Below, piece after piece: positions 1-8,779 of a DNA stretch of 64,000 bases. The notes below the pieces were generated by a model, which did no database searches, had not been told where the DNA came from, and worked only from the letters and a program-made list of their open reading frames with translations. Both the position numbers and the translations under genes were made by a program. Location of the stretch: contig JBOEGY010000001.1 of NCBI GenBank assembly GCA_050633665.1, forward strand, positions 806,001 to 870,000, in the 5' to 3' direction. Numbering within the stretch: the first letter of the stretch is position 1; every line of letters starts with the position of its first letter. This stretch comes from JAUIAI01 sp050633665 (GTDB lineage: Bacteria > Pseudomonadota > Gammaproteobacteria > Burkholderiales > Burkholderiaceae_E).

Positions 1-956
1 ACCGGCGTTACCAGGTCGAGCTTGATCCCGATGCTGAAGCCATTGTCACAATCGGCTCCAAGGAAGGGCTGGCTCATCTGATGCTCGCCACCCTTGACCG
101 GGGCGATACCGTTTTGGTGCCCAACCCGAGCTACCCGATTCATATCTATGGCGCGGTCATCGCAGGCGCGGACATTCGCTCGGTACGCATGACGCCTGAT
201 GTCGATTTTTTCGATGAGTTGGAGCGGGCGATTCGCGAATCAATCCCCAAACCCAAAATGATGATCCTTGGCTTCCCGAGCAATCCGACCGCGCAATGCG
301 TTGATTTGCCATTCTTTGAGCGGGTGGTTGCTCTGGCTCGCGAGCACAACATACTGGTCGTCCACGATCTGGCCTATGCGGACATTGTCTTTGACGACTA
401 TCAGGCACCGTCGATCATGCAGGTCCCAGGCGCGCGAGATGTTGCCGTCGAGTTCTTCACGATGAGCAAGAGCTACAACATGGCTGGTTGGCGAATTGGC
501 TTCATGGTGGGCAACGCCCGCCTGGTGTCGGCGCTGGCGCGCATCAAGAGTTATCTTGACTACGGGATGTATACCCCGATTCAGGTGGCCGCTATTGCTG
601 CGCTCGAAGGCCCGCAAGAATGTGTGGAGACGGTTCGCCGAAACTACGAATTGCGCCGCGACGTCCTGGTGCGTGGTTTGAGAGAAGCTGGCTGGCCGGT
701 CAGCAGCCCGAAGGCCTCCATGTATATCTGGGCTCGAATTCCCGACGCGTATCTGGCGATGGGGTCGCTCGAGTTCGCCAAGAAAGTCCTGCTTGAGGCA
801 AAAGTTGCCGTATCACCCGGAATCGGTTTCGGCGACTACGGCGACGACCATGTTCGTTTCGCGCTGATCGAAAACGAACAGCGTACGCGGCAGGCGATTC
901 GCGGCATCAAGGAGATGTTCCGTCGCGACGGATTGATTTCACAGGCTGCGGCCTGA
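1..956 (+). CDS. alaC: PLP-dependent aminotransferase, alanine transaminase type (5' end outside window)
   Basis: Class I/II aminotransferase, expected to interconvert alanine and pyruvate with a glutamate/2-oxoglutarate partner in the cytoplasm. The frame is open from base 3 and codes through the first in-frame ATG at 81, so the true start lies upstream and roughly a quarter of the protein is missing. Visible marks are the early IGSKEGLAHL stretch, the fold-type I HDLAYAD segment that holds the cofactor-binding Asp and Tyr, and the PLP lysine in SKSYNMAGWR (codon 468-470). It ends 20 bases before hom. An alaC-like gene just upstream of hom and thrC is a common betaproteobacterial arrangement, which supports the AlaC subgroup over generic aspartate aminotransferases. 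Exact substrate is inferred. Confidence 0.85.
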   Translation, partial: RRYQVELDPDAEAIVTIGSKEGLAHLMLATLDRGDTVLVPNPSYPIHIYGAVIAGADIRSVRMTPDVDFFDELERAIRESIPKPKMMILGFPSNPTAQCVDLPFFERVVALAREHNILVVHDLAYADIVFDDYQAPSIMQVPGARDVAVEFFTMSKSYNMAGWRIGFMVGNARLVSALARIKSYLDYGMYTPIQVAAIAALEGPQECVETVRRNYELRRDVLVRGLREAGWPVSSPKASMYIWARIPDAYLAMGSLEFAKKVLLEAKVAVSPGIGFGDYGDDHVRFALIENEQRTRQAIRGIKEMFRRDGLISQAAA

Positions 957-976
957 CTACCTAGGGAGAAGCAAGC

Positions 977-2323
977 GTGGAGAAATTCGGTCCGGTTCGA
1001 GTGGGGCTGTTAGGTGTGGGCACGGTAGGTACCGGTACCCTCGATGTACTGACTCAAAGCGGCGCGGAAATTACCCGCCGGGCTGGCCGCCGAATTGAGA
1101 TTACCCAGGCTTGTGCGCGCAACCAGGAACGCGCAATGGGTCGTCTGGCAGGCCGTGCCGAGTATGTTGCTGACCCCATGGCTATTGTCATGAACCCCGA
1201 GATCGACATCATTGTTGAGCTGGTCGGGGGCGAGCAGCAAGCGCTTGAACTTGTCATGGCGGCGATCGACCAGGGCAAGCATGTCGTGACCGCAAATAAA
1301 GCGCTGCTGGCACTGCATGGCAATGAGATTTTCGCGGCGGCTTCCGCCAAAGGCGTGATGGTTGCGTTTGAGGCAGCCGTTGCCGGTGGTATTCCGATTA
1401 TCAAAGCGCTGCGCGAAGGACTGAGTGCCAACCGTATCGAATCTGTTGCCGGCATTATCAACGGCACGACGAACTACATCCTGTCTGAAATGCGCGACCA
1501 CGGTTCCTCGTTTGCCGATGTGTTGCGTCGGGCTCAGGAACTTGGTTTTGCCGAGGCAGATCCAACCTTCGATATCGAAGGCGTGGACGCTGCTCACAAA
1601 CTGGCTCTGATCGCGGCGATTGCGTTTGGCGTGCCGGTTCAGTTTGACCGCTGCCATACCGAAGGAATCAACGGACTGGATGGCCAGGATATCGAGTTCG
1701 CCGAAAAACTGGGCTATCGAATCAAATTGCTGGCGATGGCGCGCAGCCGCTCCGCAGCGACAGACTCGGCAGAGCTAAAACCCGGGATCGAATTGCGCGT
1801 TCATCCCACGCTGGTTCCGGCACGTCGTTTACTGGCGAATGTCGAAGGACCGATGAACGCGGTCTGGGTGCGAGGTGACGCGGTGGGTGAGACGCTCTAC
1901 TACGGGCAGGGCGCAGGCGCTATGCCGACCGCAAGCGCGGTAGTCGCTGATCTGGTCGACGTCGCCCGAACCCTGACGGCGGATCCAGATCATCGGGTGC
2001 CTCACCTGGCTTTCCAGGCTGACTCACTGGCCGACTCTCCGATCCTGCCGATGGACGAAACCGAGACTGCCTACTATCTGCGGCTGGCCGTGACTGACGA
2101 GCCGGGCGTGCTGGCTGACATTACCCGTTTCCTCGCAGACGCCGGCATCTCACTCGAATCAGTTCTGCAGCCGGCGCCCGATGAACAGAGTGGTAACACC
2201 ACCATTATTCTGCTGACTCACCGGACCATTGAGCGCCGGATGAACGAAGCAATCGATCGTATTCAGGCGTTGAATACAGTGACCGGGCGAATCGTTCGAA
2301 TCCGGCTTGAGGATCTGACTTAG
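977..2323 (+). CDS. hom: Homoserine dehydrogenase
   Basis: Reduces aspartate semialdehyde to homoserine with NAD(P)H, the branch step to threonine and methionine. The 448-residue length fits the monofunctional enzyme with a regulatory domain. A GxGxxG nucleotide site (GVGTVG, residues 13-18) opens the Rossmann domain. The catalytic domain carries the family signature with DIEGVDAAHK, Lys208 being the conserved catalytic lysine. An ACT domain fills about residues 367-448 (LAVTDEPGVLADI) and suggests feedback control by threonine. The start is GTG at 977, chosen for the AGGGAG ribosome site 8 bases upstream. thrC follows after one base, so the two are certainly co-transcribed. Confidence 0.97.
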   Translation: MEKFGPVRVGLLGVGTVGTGTLDVLTQSGAEITRRAGRRIEITQACARNQERAMGRLAGRAEYVADPMAIVMNPEIDIIVELVGGEQQALELVMAAIDQGKHVVTANKALLALHGNEIFAAASAKGVMVAFEAAVAGGIPIIKALREGLSANRIESVAGIINGTTNYILSEMRDHGSSFADVLRRAQELGFAEADPTFDIEGVDAAHKLALIAAIAFGVPVQFDRCHTEGINGLDGQDIEFAEKLGYRIKLLAMARSRSAATDSAELKPGIELRVHPTLVPARRLLANVEGPMNAVWVRGDAVGETLYYGQGAGAMPTASAVVADLVDVARTLTADPDHRVPHLAFQADSLADSPILPMDETETAYYLRLAVTDEPGVLADITRFLADAGISLESVLQPAPDEQSGNTTIILLTHRTIERRMNEAIDRIQALNTVTGRIVRIRLEDLT

Positions 2324-2324
2324 C

Positions 2325-3746
2325 ATGAAATACCTGTCAACCCGGGGCGGCGTCTTACCTGCCGATCAGTTCTGCGATGTTTTGCTTGGCGGCCTGGCAC
2401 CCGACGGTGGCCTGGTCATGCCGGTTCAATACCCGCAAGTCAATGCCGATACTTTGGGGCGTTGGCGCGAGCTTGCCTATCATGAGCTGGCCTATGAAGT
2501 GATCTCGCCTTTCGTTTCCGACATTCCGGCAGATGAACTGCGTGGCATTCTGGAGCGCGCCTACCAGCCTGCGGTGTTTAGCGGTCATGAACAGATTACT
2601 CCGGTCTCAAAGCTGGATTCAGATTTATTCCTGGCCCATCTTTCCAATGGACCGACACTCGCATTTAAAGACGTGGCCATGCAGTTGCTGGGCCAGATGT
2701 TCGAATGGGTGTTGGCGCAGCGCGGACAGGAACTCAACATTCTGGGGGCTACCTCCGGAGACACTGGAAGCGCTGCCGAATACGCAATGCGCGGGCGTCG
2801 CGGTGTGCGGGTATTCATGTTGTCGCCGCACGGCCGGATGAGTGAATTTCAACGAGCACAGATGTTCTCGCTGAATGAGCCGAACATCTTTAATATCGCG
2901 GTCAACGGTGTGTTCGACGACTGTCAGGATCTGGTCAAAGCGGTTTCGGAAGATCTGCCCTTCAAGAAACAGTATTCGATTGGCGCGGTCAACTCCATTA
3001 ACTGGGCGCGGGTTGTCGCGCAGGTTGTCTACTACTTCAAGTCGTACTTTCTTGCGACTGACTCAGATACCCAGCCGGTGTCGTTTACCGTGCCGAGCGG
3101 CAATTTCGGAAATGTTCTGGCCGGTCACATTGCGCGCATGATGGGCTTGCCGATTCGGCAACTGGTGGTTGCGACCAATGAAAACAACGTGCTCGACGAC
3201 TTCTTCCGGACCGGTGTTTACCGGGTGAGAAGCCGTGAGCAGACGCATGCGACCTCCAGCCCCTCCATGGATATCAGCAAGGCTTCCAATTTCGAACGCT
3301 TTGTCTTTGACCTGGTCGAGCGAGATGCCGGCGAGCTGGCCAGGCTCTGGCAGCAACTGGGTGAGACCGGCCAGTTTGATCTCTCCGGCACGCCAGCGTT
3401 TGAGCGGCTGAAGGCATTCGGATTTGTATCCGGTACCAGCACCCATCAGAACCGCCTGGAGACGATCCGGCGCGTTTACAAACAGTACGACCGTATCGTT
3501 GATACTCATACCGCCGATGGCCTGTATGTCGCGGAGCAATGGCGTGAACCCGGTGTGCCGATGATTTGCCTCGAGACCGCGCTGCCGGTGAAATTTGCCG
3601 ACGCCATCCGAGAGGCGTTGGCAATTGACCCCCCGGTGCCGCCGCAAGTGGCCGGCCTGGCCCAGGCGGCGCAGAAGTATTGCTGGTTGCCTCGTTCCAA
3701 GACTGTCTTGCAGCAATACATCGCCAGTCATTCGGATCCCGTGTGA
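2325..3746 (+). CDS. thrC: Threonine synthase
   Basis: Converts O-phosphohomoserine to threonine with PLP. At 473 residues it belongs to the longer proteobacterial/fungal-like class. The PLP lysine is Lys115 in LAFKDVAMQ, the N-terminal MKYLSTRGG is typical of this class, and the phosphate-binding VPSGNFGNVLAG loop lies near residue 260. No homoserine kinase (thrB) is present in the window, so the substrate must come from a kinase encoded elsewhere. The stop codon overlaps the GTG start of the next gene (GTGA), tying threonine synthesis transcriptionally to molybdenum cofactor genes, as in many betaproteobacteria. Confidence 0.97.
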   Translation: MKYLSTRGGVLPADQFCDVLLGGLAPDGGLVMPVQYPQVNADTLGRWRELAYHELAYEVISPFVSDIPADELRGILERAYQPAVFSGHEQITPVSKLDSDLFLAHLSNGPTLAFKDVAMQLLGQMFEWVLAQRGQELNILGATSGDTGSAAEYAMRGRRGVRVFMLSPHGRMSEFQRAQMFSLNEPNIFNIAVNGVFDDCQDLVKAVSEDLPFKKQYSIGAVNSINWARVVAQVVYYFKSYFLATDSDTQPVSFTVPSGNFGNVLAGHIARMMGLPIRQLVVATNENNVLDDFFRTGVYRVRSREQTHATSSPSMDISKASNFERFVFDLVERDAGELARLWQQLGETGQFDLSGTPAFERLKAFGFVSGTSTHQNRLETIRRVYKQYDRIVDTHTADGLYVAEQWREPGVPMICLETALPVKFADAIREALAIDPPVPPQVAGLAQAAQKYCWLPRSKTVLQQYIASHSDPV

Positions 3747-4252
3747 ACAAGCCAGGGGTTTTCGGGTTTGCCGGTTATTCCGGTTCCGGCAAAACCACAC
3801 TGATAGAACAGCTTATTCCCCGCTTCGTCGAGATGGGCAAGACCGTCTCGCTGATCAAGCACGCGCATCATACTTTTGATATTGACCAGCCTGGTAAAGA
3901 CTCCTGGCGACACCGCGAAGCGGGCGCCAGCGAAGTCCTGATATCTTCGGGGGGGCGCTGGGTCCTGATGCACGAGTTGCGCGGGCAGCCGGAACCGACG
4001 CTGGAAGATCAGTTAAAGGCCTTGAACCCGTGCGATCTCGTGCTGATTGAGGGTTATAAGCGGGCCAGTATTCCCAAGCTTGAGGTGCACCGCCAGAGTA
4101 TCGGCAAGCCGCTACTCTGGCCGGAAGACGACAATATAGTCGGCATTGCTGCGGACTCGCGCTTGCAGACCGGGTTACCTCAGCTGGATATCAATAATCC
4201 GATAGAGGTAGCCACTTTCATATTGAAGTATCTGGATTCAAACCATGAATAA
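3743..4252 (+). CDS. mobB: Molybdopterin-guanine dinucleotide biosynthesis protein MobB
   Basis: P-loop GTP-binding accessory protein of molybdopterin guanine dinucleotide synthesis, thought to assist MobA. The Walker A motif GYSGSGKT lies at residues 11-18, followed by the family hallmarks IKHAHH and DSWRHREAGA, and LIEGYK near residue 110. The open frame extends upstream into thrC, but the GTG at 3743 overlaps the thrC stop (GTGA) and puts the P-loop at the usual distance from the N terminus, giving 169 residues. It overlaps moeA by eight bases. No mobA is visible nearby. Family assignment is firm; the exact role of MobB is not settled in general. Confidence 0.93.
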   Translation: MNKPGVFGFAGYSGSGKTTLIEQLIPRFVEMGKTVSLIKHAHHTFDIDQPGKDSWRHREAGASEVLISSGGRWVLMHELRGQPEPTLEDQLKALNPCDLVLIEGYKRASIPKLEVHRQSIGKPLLWPEDDNIVGIAADSRLQTGLPQLDINNPIEVATFILKYLDSNHE

Positions 4253-5462
4253 CCAACTTCGGCCGTTAGAGCCGGCACTTGAAGAACTGCTGGGGTTTGT
4301 GACTCCGGTCAGTGAGGTTCAAACCATAGAGACGCTGGCGGCGGCCGGGCGGGTACTGGCCACCGCGGTCAAGTCTGAAATCAACGTCCCGCCGATGGAC
4401 AATACCCAGATGGACGGGTATGTCGTCAACGCCGCCGATGTTACCGATGGCGCGCGTTTGCACGTCTCCCAGCGGATCGCGGCGGGGCAGGTAGGCGAGC
4501 CGCTGGCTCGCGGGACGGCCGCCCGCATTTTCACCGGTGCCGGCATTCCGGCCGCTGCGGATGCGGTCATCATGCAAGAGGATGTTGAAGCGGATGGCGA
4601 ATACATTACGCTTGGTAAAGCCCCGGCATCGGGTGCCTGGGTCCGAAAGTGCGGCGAAGACATCGCCGCTGGCAGCGTTATTCTGCCCGCCGGGACTCGT
4701 TTGTCGCCGCAAGCAGTCGGGCTGGCCGCATCGGTTGGATTGCCGACGCTGTCGGTGAATAGAAAGGTTCGGGTCGCCTGTTTTTTCACGGGCGATGAAT
4801 TGACCATGCCAGGCGAGCCGTTGCGCCCGGGAGCCATCTATAACAGCAACCGGTTTGTGCTGGTCAGCCTGTTGCGCGCTCTGGGGTGTGAAGTGACCGA
4901 TCTGGGAATCGTGCCTGACTCGCTTGAGGCTACCCGTGCCGCGCTTCGCGAGGCGGCGAAGAACAATGATTTGATTGTGACGTCCGGCGGCGTTTCTGTG
5001 GGCGATGAGGATCATGTCAAGCCGGCGGTAGAGGCTGAGGGCGAACTCAGGCTGTGGAAGCTGAATATCAAACCGGGTAAACCGTTTGCTTACGGTCAGG
5101 TTAAACACGTCGGCACGGAGCCGACTCACTTTGTTGGCTTGCCGGGCAACCCGGTTTCCAGCTTCGTGACCTTTCTGCTGCTGGTTCGTCCGTTTATCCT
5201 GCGGCTGGCAGGGGTCCAGGAAACGGCAAATCGAGCCGTCACGCTGACCGCCGACTTCACTTTGCCCAAACCCGATCGCCGACGCGAGTTCCTGCGGGCC
5301 AGAATCAATGAAGATGGCAAGCTGTCGCTTTATCCCAATCAAAGCTCCGCCGTGTTGACATCAACCGTATGGGCTCACGGCCTGATCGATAATCCACCGG
5401 GTGGCACGATTGAGCCCGGTCAACCGGTTCGTTTCCTGCCCTTTGATGAGTTGATTCACTGA
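4245..5462 (+). CDS. moeA: Molybdopterin molybdenumtransferase MoeA
   Basis: Inserts molybdate into adenylylated molybdopterin in the last step of molybdenum cofactor synthesis. The 405-residue protein has the expected order: an N-terminal region with PPMDNTQMDGY, a lid region, the MoCF-binding domain with TSGGVSVGDEDHV, the GLPGNPVSSFVTF stretch, and a C-terminal beta domain from about residue 330. It sits between mobB (8-base overlap) and moaD (one-base gap), so the local genes cover sulfur carrier, synthase large subunit and metal insertion. moaA, moaC and mogA must lie elsewhere. Confidence 0.96.
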   Translation: MNNQLRPLEPALEELLGFVTPVSEVQTIETLAAAGRVLATAVKSEINVPPMDNTQMDGYVVNAADVTDGARLHVSQRIAAGQVGEPLARGTAARIFTGAGIPAAADAVIMQEDVEADGEYITLGKAPASGAWVRKCGEDIAAGSVILPAGTRLSPQAVGLAASVGLPTLSVNRKVRVACFFTGDELTMPGEPLRPGAIYNSNRFVLVSLLRALGCEVTDLGIVPDSLEATRAALREAAKNNDLIVTSGGVSVGDEDHVKPAVEAEGELRLWKLNIKPGKPFAYGQVKHVGTEPTHFVGLPGNPVSSFVTFLLLVRPFILRLAGVQETANRAVTLTADFTLPKPDRRREFLRARINEDGKLSLYPNQSSAVLTSTVWAHGLIDNPPGGTIEPGQPVRFLPFDELIH

Positions 5463-5463
5463 G

Positions 5464-5721
5464 ATGAAAATCAATCTGCTTTTCTTTGCCAGCCTGCGTG
5501 AATCGCTCGAAACGAATCGCGAAGAAATCGATCTTCCCGATCAAATTACCAACGTGGGTGACTTGCGTCAGTGGTTGCTGGCTCGCGGACCAGCCTGGGA
5601 GGCCGCACTGGGCCAGGGGCAGGCGGTAAGAGTTGCGGTGAATCAGGCCTTGGCCGAAGCCGACACAGCGCTTACACCGGGGGCTGAGGTAGCGTTTTTC
5701 CCACCGGTAACAGGGGGCTAA
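5464..5721 (+). CDS. moaD: Molybdopterin synthase sulfur carrier subunit MoaD
   Basis: Small ubiquitin-like protein of 85 residues whose C-terminal Gly-Gly (PPVTGG) is adenylylated and thiocarboxylated, then donates sulfur to precursor Z on MoaE. The beta-grasp fold is implied by MKINLLFFASLRE at the start and GAEVAFFPPVTGG at the end, both typical. It starts one base after the moeA stop and ends four bases before moaE, so the two synthase subunits are translated together. Confidence 0.95.
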   Translation: MKINLLFFASLRESLETNREEIDLPDQITNVGDLRQWLLARGPAWEAALGQGQAVRVAVNQALAEADTALTPGAEVAFFPPVTGG

Positions 5722-5725
5722 CAAG

Positions 5726-6199
5726 ATGACCCAACCCCCTACAAAGCAGATACAGGTTCGGGTACAGACCGAAGACTTTGATGTCAGTGCCGAAATGAAA
5801 GCGGTGCAGGGAACGAACGCACAGGTTGGGGCGATGGCCACGTTTGTCGGCACTGTCCGGGAAATCAACGAAGGGACGAGTGTCTCAACCATGACGCTCG
5901 AACACTATCCTGGCATGACGGAAAAAGCGCTGACTGAAATTTGCGAAGAGGCATTCGGGCGGTTCGACCTGCTGGCTGCTTCGGTTGTTCATCGGGTGGG
6001 TCCGCTGGCTCCATTGGATCAGATCGTCCTGGTGGTTGTGGCGTCAGCGCACCGGGGCGAGGCCTTTAACGGCTGTGAATTCATTATGGATTTTCTCAAA
6101 ACCCGCGCGCCATTCTGGAAAAAGGAAACCACGCCGGATGGTGGCGGGCGCTGGGTGTCAGCCCGAGATACTGATGATGACGCTGCCAATCGCTGGTAA
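5726..6199 (+). CDS. moaE: Molybdopterin synthase catalytic subunit MoaE
   Basis: Large subunit of molybdopterin synthase, which converts cyclic pyranopterin monophosphate to molybdopterin using the MoaD thiocarboxylate. Marks in the 157-residue sequence are FVGTVRE, LEHYPGMTEK, HRVGPLAPLDQIVLV, and the C-terminal FLKTRAPFWKKE, which supplies the conserved active-site lysines. It directly follows moaD. crcB begins 15 bases downstream and has no functional link; it is probably just carried in the same transcript. Confidence 0.96.
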   Translation: MTQPPTKQIQVRVQTEDFDVSAEMKAVQGTNAQVGAMATFVGTVREINEGTSVSTMTLEHYPGMTEKALTEICEEAFGRFDLLAASVVHRVGPLAPLDQIVLVVVASAHRGEAFNGCEFIMDFLKTRAPFWKKETTPDGGGRWVSARDTDDDAANRW

Positions 6200-6214
6200 C
6201 CGAATGCCGCTGCG

Positions 6215-6601
6215 ATGAATCTACCGTTTTCTATCCTCAATCTGGGGGCGATCGGGATTGGTGCCGTACTGGGCGCCTGGACCCGCTATGGACTGGGGCT
6301 GTGGCTGAACCAGGGGGGGCGGGCGCTGCCCCTGGGAACTTTGGTGGCCAATATAGTCGGTGGGTTGCTGATCGGACTCGCGATCGGCTGGCTGGGTCGG
6401 CTGCCGGCGATTGATCCGGCGTGGCGGTTGTTTGTCGTGACAGGATTTTTGGGCGCTTTGACGACCTTCTCGGCCTTCTCGCTCGAAGCGGTAACGCTGT
6501 TGTCGCGCGGCCAGACCGGGTGGGCAATCGCGCATTCTGTTTTGCATCTGGTCGGGTCGATAGGAGCTGCCGCGGTCGGATTGCGATTGGCCAATGCTTG
6601 A
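6215..6601 (+). CDS. crcB: Fluoride efflux channel CrcB (Fluc)
   Basis: Small inner-membrane fluoride channel that works as an antiparallel dimer. The 128-residue protein has four hydrophobic segments and the family motifs GAWTRYG near residue 20, GTLVANIVGGLLIG near residue 45, and the pore-lining TGFLGALTTFSAFSLE near residue 75, with the Phe and Ser/Thr positions intact. It ends with an eight-base overlap into the EamA transporter. No fluoride riboswitch is recognisable in the 15-base gap upstream, so expression probably follows the moa genes. Confidence 0.94.
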   Translation: MNLPFSILNLGAIGIGAVLGAWTRYGLGLWLNQGGRALPLGTLVANIVGGLLIGLAIGWLGRLPAIDPAWRLFVVTGFLGALTTFSAFSLEAVTLLSRGQTGWAIAHSVLHLVGSIGAAAVGLRLANA

Positions 6602-7520
6602 ATCTGCCCCGCCATGGCTCTGGATAGTCTTCACTTTACTGGCAGCAACCGGTCAGACAGCGCGCAACGCGATGCAGCGCGGACTAACCTCAACACTGGG
6701 CACGATCGGTGCCACCCATGTGCGATTCCTGTTCGGCCTGCCTTTCGCCTTGTTGTTCCTCGGTGTAATGGCCTTGAGCGTCGAATGGCCGTACCTGAAC
6801 TTCGGCGTACCGTTCCTGGCCTGGTTGGTGTTCGGGGCGGGGTGCCAGATCTTCGCCACAGGCTGGATGCTGAGCGCAATGCAAATGCGCTCTTTCGTAG
6901 TGGCGACCGCCGCGATTAAAACCGAGCCGGTACAGGTTGCGGTTTTTGGGGCTGTCTTCCTTGGCGAGCGGATTGGGCTCCTGGGTCTGGTCGCGGTTAT
7001 TGTCGCCACCGCCGGGGTGGTGATGATGTCCTGGCCCGCACAGCCTGTGTCGGGTAACAACGCCAACCCTTCCAGGGCGGACCGTTGGTGGCCGCTCTTG
7101 ATCGGCGTAGCCGCCGGAGGCTTGTTTGCGTTGTCAGCGGTTGGTTTTCGCGGCGCGATTCTGGCGCTGGGCGAAGGCGAATTCTATGTGCGTGCCACGA
7201 CAACGCTTGCCTGCGGCCTGGCATTGCAGTCGGTATTACTCACCGGCTGGTTGCTGTGGCGCGATGCTGCCAGCCTGGTCGCGATTCTGCGGGCCTGGCG
7301 GCCGTCTCTGGTTGCCGGTTTCATGGGCGCTGCGGCATCGCAATTCTGGTTTTTGGCTTTTGCCGTCGATACGGTGTCGAGGGTGCGGACCCTGGCTCTG
7401 GTCGAAGTCCTGATGGCGCAGGTCATTTCACGAAAACTATTCTCGCAACACACAAGCAAGGCTGAAGCGTTTGGCATCAGTCTGATTGTTGCGGGTGTTG
7501 TTCTACTACTTAACAGCTAA
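6594..7520 (+). CDS. EamA/DMT-family transporter
   Basis: Inner-membrane protein of 308 residues with about ten hydrophobic segments in two repeats of five, the layout of drug/metabolite transporters. Recognisable features are the FLFGLPFALLFLGV and KTEPVQVAVFGAVFLGERIG stretches; the latter matches the end of an EamA repeat. The substrate cannot be told from the sequence. The start overlaps the crcB end by eight bases, implying translational coupling. Its stop at 7520 precedes the next start by 40 bases, so this probably closes the first operon. Confidence 0.82.
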   Translation: MLESAPPWLWIVFTLLAATGQTARNAMQRGLTSTLGTIGATHVRFLFGLPFALLFLGVMALSVEWPYLNFGVPFLAWLVFGAGCQIFATGWMLSAMQMRSFVVATAAIKTEPVQVAVFGAVFLGERIGLLGLVAVIVATAGVVMMSWPAQPVSGNNANPSRADRWWPLLIGVAAGGLFALSAVGFRGAILALGEGEFYVRATTTLACGLALQSVLLTGWLLWRDAASLVAILRAWRPSLVAGFMGAAASQFWFLAFAVDTVSRVRTLALVEVLMAQVISRKLFSQHTSKAEAFGISLIVAGVVLLLNS

Positions 7521-7560
7521 CCCTGAACTGATTTCAGGAAAAACGGAGACCCGACTTACC

Positions 7561-8763
7561 ATGAAAATGCCGCTTGAAGGTTTGCGCGTGATTGACTTCT
7601 CACACGCGTTAGCCGGTCCTCATTGCTCAACAATGCTCGCCGACTTTGGTGCAGACGTCATCAAACTGGAAACGCCCGGCGTAGGCGATATTGGCCGGGC
7701 CTGGGGCGTGCCTCTGGAGGGGGGTGAGCACTCCTATTTTGTCTCGCTGCATCGGAACAAGCGCGGGATCTCAATAGATCTGAAGACCGAAGCCGGGCGC
7801 GAGTTGTGTCTGTCGCTTATTGAGAAGGCCGACATCGTGCTGGAGAACTTCAGGGTTGGCACGCTGACCAAACTGGGACTCGGTTATGAGGAGGTGCGTA
7901 AGCGCAATCCCGGTATTGTCTATTGTTCGATTTCGGGGTTCGGGCAGGACGGACCGTACCGCGACCGCGCTGCGCTGGATCTGGTCGTGCAAGCGGAGAG
8001 CGGCATGATCAGTATTACCGGTGAACCAGGCTCCGGTGGCGCTCGCTGTGGTATTTCGATTGCCGATCTGGCCGCCGGTATGTATGCCGCGTTTGGCATC
8101 ATGATGGGGGTTCGGGTCAAAGAGCAAACCGGGCAGGGCCAGCACATCGACGTCTCAATGCTGGAAGGGCAGTTATCTTTGTTGAATGTGATGATTGCGT
8201 CGCTGCAGGCAGACGGTGAAGTGCCCGAACCAATGGGCACGGCTTACAAAGCCTTGTTGCCTTATCAAGTCTTTCAGACCGCGAGCCAGGATATTGCGCT
8301 GGCCGTGGGTAGCGAAAAGCTCTGGAAGATCTTCTGTCCGCTCGTGAATCGCGCCGACTTGCTGAGCGACCCGCGATTCGCTGGCAACGCCAAGAGAGGA
8401 GAGCATCGCGAGGAACTGATCGAGATTCTCCAGGGTGAATTGCTCAAACAGCCGTTCGCCCACTGGGAGGAGACATTTCTGAACGCCGGCATTCCGTTAG
8501 GAGCAATCAATACGGTGGCTGATGCGATTGCTCATCCGCAAATCAAGGCTCGCAAAATGATGGTTGAGGTCGAGCACCCGACAGCCGGTCCGGTCGAGAT
8601 GGTTTCTGTTCCGGTCCGGATGTCTGCTACGCCCGGTGCTATTCGTCGCCCGGCGCCAACCCTGGGTCAGCACACGGGCGAGGTTCTGCGTGAAGTGCTC
8701 GATCTGAGCCCGGAGCAAGTCGCCAGTCTGCTGGAGCAGGGCGTGGTCATGGGACAGTCCTGA
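7561..8763 (+). CDS. CaiB/BaiF-family (class III) CoA-transferase
   Basis: Family III CoA-transferase of 400 residues. The N terminus MKMPLEGLRVIDFSHALAGP and the following MLADFGADVIKLETPG are highly typical, as are the NKRGISIDLK and SISGFGQDGPY stretches. The conserved Asp of the RAALDLVVQAESG segment is the expected acyl-anhydride residue. ATG 7561 was chosen because a GGAG site lies at 7545-7548 and the family N terminus begins there; the open frame runs back into the previous gene without meaning. Members act on formyl-, succinyl-, carnitinyl- or aromatic acyl-CoA esters. Nothing local fixes the substrate. Confidence 0.9.
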   Translation: MKMPLEGLRVIDFSHALAGPHCSTMLADFGADVIKLETPGVGDIGRAWGVPLEGGEHSYFVSLHRNKRGISIDLKTEAGRELCLSLIEKADIVLENFRVGTLTKLGLGYEEVRKRNPGIVYCSISGFGQDGPYRDRAALDLVVQAESGMISITGEPGSGGARCGISIADLAAGMYAAFGIMMGVRVKEQTGQGQHIDVSMLEGQLSLLNVMIASLQADGEVPEPMGTAYKALLPYQVFQTASQDIALAVGSEKLWKIFCPLVNRADLLSDPRFAGNAKRGEHREELIEILQGELLKQPFAHWEETFLNAGIPLGAINTVADAIAHPQIKARKMMVEVEHPTAGPVEMVSVPVRMSATPGAIRRPAPTLGQHTGEVLREVLDLSPEQVASLLEQGVVMGQS

Positions 8764-8779
8764 GCCGGAGCTGTTGGAA

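Noticed and set aside
3063..3800. Long (245-codon) minus-strand open frame under thrC
   Set aside because: Fully antisense to thrC and mobB, which are unmistakable; it has arginine- and histidine-rich composition typical of shadow frames in GC-rich genes.
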